Source: Cellulomonas sp.
Lineage (GTDB): Bacteria; Actinomycetota; Actinomycetes; Actinomycetales; Cellulomonadaceae
DNA length: 7,079 nucleotides
Reading direction: 5' to 3'
Assembly: GCA_031178805.1 (NCBI GenBank)
Contig: JAPSIJ010000111.1
Location: forward strand, 1 to 7,079
Position numbers and translations under genes: made by a program. Each line of letters opens with the position of its first letter. The first letter of the stretch is position 1. Below the pieces are notes generated by a model that saw only the letters and a program-made list of their open reading frames with translations, had not been told where the DNA came from and did no database searches. Positions 5,550 through 7,079 of the stretch are shown in pieces.

Positions 5550-7079
5550 GTGGTGGAGACCGGTGAGCTGCTGGACGTGCTGCTCGCCGGCGGGCGCCGC
5601 GCCGACCGGCTCACCCACGTGCGCCACCTGCCCGCCCGCGCCGGCACCCCGGTGGACTGGCCGGACTGGGCGGACGCGGACCTGGTCGCCGGGTACCGGG
5701 CGCTCGGCGTGGAGCGGCCGTGGCGGCACCAGGCCGAGGCCGCGGACGCCGCCTGGTCCGGCCGGCACACCGTGCTGTCGACGTCCACGGGCTCCGGCAA
5801 GTCGCTCGCCTTCTGGCTGCCGTCGCTGTCCGCCGTGCGCGCGCAGGCCGCCGCCCGGACGCTCGACCCCGGCCGGATCGAGACGGTGACCCGCCGCGGC
5901 GCGGTGCTCTACCTGTGCCCGACCAAGGCGCTCGCCGCGGACCAGCGGCACGCCCTCGACCGGGTGCTGACCTCGGCCCGGGTGCGCGACGTCCGGGTGT
6001 CCACGTGTGACGGCGACACCCCGCAGGAGGAGCGGCGCTGGGTGCAGGAGCACGCCGACGTCGTGCTGACCAACCCCGACTTCCTGCACTTCGCCCTGCT
6101 CCCCCAGCACCGGCGGTGGGCCCGGCTGCTCGGGTCGCTGCGGTACGTCGTGCTGGACGAGTGCCACGCGTTCCGCGGCGTGTTCGGCGCGCACGTCGCG
6201 GCCGTGCTGCGGCGGCTGCGCCGGGTCGCGGGCACCTACGGCGCGGACCCGGTGTTCCTGCTCGCGTCCGCGACCACCGCCGAGCCCGCCGCGAGCGCCG
6301 CGCGGCTCATCGGGGTCCGCCCGGACGAGGTCGTCTCCGTCGCCGACGACGCCTCGCCCGCCGGGCGCAAGACCGTGGCCCTGTGGCAGCCGCCGGAGGT
6401 CGGCCCCGCCGAGGGCCCGTGGAGCGGTCTGCTGCCCGAGGACGACCCGTGGGCGCTGCCGCTGGACGAGCCGCCCGTGGACGTCGACCGCGCCGGGGCG
6501 GGGGGCGACGCCGCGGCGGGCGGGGCCGCCGGGGGCGACGGCGCGGTGGAAGGCGACGGCGCGGTGGCGGGCGACGGCACGGTGCCCGACGACCCCGACG
6601 CCCGGTCCGCCGCGCCCGCGCCGGGGCCGGACGCCGGGTCGGTGGGACCGAGCCGGGAGGGCTCGGGGCCGCTGGGCACCGGCGAGGACCTGGTGGCGGA
6701 CGACCCGGACCGGCCCCGGCGCTCGGCGACGGCGGAGGTCGCCGACCTGCTCGCCGACCTGACGGCGGCGGGCGCCCGGACGCTGGCGTTCACCCGGTCC
6801 CGGCGCGCGGCCGAGTCGGTCGCCACGGTGACCCGCGAGCACCTGCGGGAGGTCGACCCCGAGCTGGCCGCCACCGTCGCCGCGTACCGCGGCGGGTACC
6901 TGCCCGAGGAGCGCCGTGCTCTGGAGCAGGCGATCCGCACCGGTCGGCTCCTCGCGCTCGCGACGACGAACGCCCTCGAGCTGGGGGTCGACATCTCGGG
7001 GCTCGACGCCGTGGTGATCGCCGGCTGGCCCGGCACGCGGGTGTCGCTGTGGCAGCAGGCGGGCCGCGCCGGGCGCGCG
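5550..7079 (+). CDS. DExH-box superfamily 2 helicase, YprA/MrfA-like, 3' end outside window
   Basis: This is an ATP-dependent helicase; the closest characterised family I recognise is B. subtilis MrfA (YprA), a DNA helicase in mitomycin repair. The window holds 510 residues. They include a Q-motif-like RPWRHQAEA (Q61), Walker A T80-G-S-G-K84-S85, PTKAL (124-128), TNPDFLH (174-180), the Walker B box D203-E-C-H206 followed by AFRGVFGAHVAAVLRRL, and motif III SATT (240-243). The second RecA domain shows AFTRSRRAAE (413-422), TTNALELGVDISGLD (472-486) and motif VI WQQAGRAGR (501-509). The phrase after DECH and the WQQAGRAGR context are typical of the YprA group. The diagnostic C-terminal MZB/DUF1998 cysteines lie outside. 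About 110 residues (281-388) between the RecA domains are acidic, Gly/Ala/Pro-rich low complexity. The GTG at 5550 has GAGG 8 bases upstream; the GTG at 5553 is an equal alternative. Confidence 0.9.
   Translation, partial: MVETGELLDVLLAGGRRADRLTHVRHLPARAGTPVDWPDWADADLVAGYRALGVERPWRHQAEAADAAWSGRHTVLSTSTGSGKSLAFWLPSLSAVRAQAAARTLDPGRIETVTRRGAVLYLCPTKALAADQRHALDRVLTSARVRDVRVSTCDGDTPQEERRWVQEHADVVLTNPDFLHFALLPQHRRWARLLGSLRYVVLDECHAFRGVFGAHVAAVLRRLRRVAGTYGADPVFLLASATTAEPAASAARLIGVRPDEVVSVADDASPAGRKTVALWQPPEVGPAEGPWSGLLPEDDPWALPLDEPPVDVDRAGAGGDAAAGGAAGGDGAVEGDGAVAGDGTVPDDPDARSAAPAPGPDAGSVGPSREGSGPLGTGEDLVADDPDRPRRSATAEVADLLADLTAAGARTLAFTRSRRAAESVATVTREHLREVDPELAATVAAYRGGYLPEERRALEQAIRTGRLLALATTNALELGVDISGLDAVVIAGWPGTRVSLWQQAGRAGRA
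6534..6587 (+). repeat. Three tandem 18-bp coding repeats in the helicase linker
   Basis: Three units of 18 bp each contain the 15-base core GGCGACGGCGCGGTG (third copy with one change, GCG to ACG) plus a variable codon, encoding GDGAVE, GDGAVA and GDGTVP (residues 329-346). The unit length is a multiple of three, so copy-number change would keep the frame. A degenerate glycine/alanine stretch precedes it (6498-6533). This looks like a small in-frame minisatellite in a disordered linker. Confidence 0.8.

Noticed and set aside
6498..6587. CRISPR-like array
   Set aside because: The units are adjacent 18-bp in-frame coding repeats without unique spacers, inside the helicase gene.
5490..7036. 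Minus-strand open frames antisense to the helicase
   Set aside because: The plus strand encodes every ordered helicase motif, while the antisense translations are low-complexity and match nothing I recognise.

Overview
The window is very GC-rich, with third codon positions almost always G or C and frequent GTG starts. This and the gene content (BldG-like STAS protein, YprA/MrfA-type helicase, class III ribonucleotide reductase) indicate a high-GC actinobacterium. A facultatively anaerobic Micrococcales such as a Cellulomonas relative is my best guess, but the genus cannot be fixed from the sequence alone.

Layout, left to right. Positions 1-281 (minus) hold a SpoIIAA/BldG-type anti-sigma-factor antagonist that runs off the left edge. 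Positions 308-2847 (minus) hold nrdD and nrdG, which overlap by one base (TGATG): the oxygen-sensitive glycyl-radical class III ribonucleotide reductase and the radical-SAM enzyme that activates it. The 236-bp gap at 2848-3083 carries two NrdR-box-like palindromes 32 bp apart, a small extra palindrome, and a hairpin next to the upstream stop codon. Positions 3084-5511 (minus) hold pxpA followed 7 bp later by a fused pxpB-pxpC, together a complete ATP-dependent 5-oxoprolinase. From 5550 (plus), divergent from pxpA with only 38 bp between the start codons, begins a superfamily 2 DExH helicase of the YprA/MrfA type that runs off the right edge.

How the genes work together. nrdD and nrdG supply deoxynucleotides without oxygen and are probably repressed by NrdR when dATP is plentiful. 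pxpA and pxpBC return 5-oxoproline, a damage product of glutamine and glutamate, to the glutamate pool. The two outer genes, bldG-like and helicase, form a divergent adjacent pair in Streptomyces as I recall it. The most notable large-scale feature is therefore that two unrelated metabolic operons sit between them here. The bldG-like gene starts only 26 bp after nrdG with no visible terminator, so it could receive transcripts from the anaerobic operon.

I see no CRISPR array, RNA gene, insertion sequence, prophage gene or clearly novel multi-gene system. The findings are regulatory and organisational details of recognisable genes.
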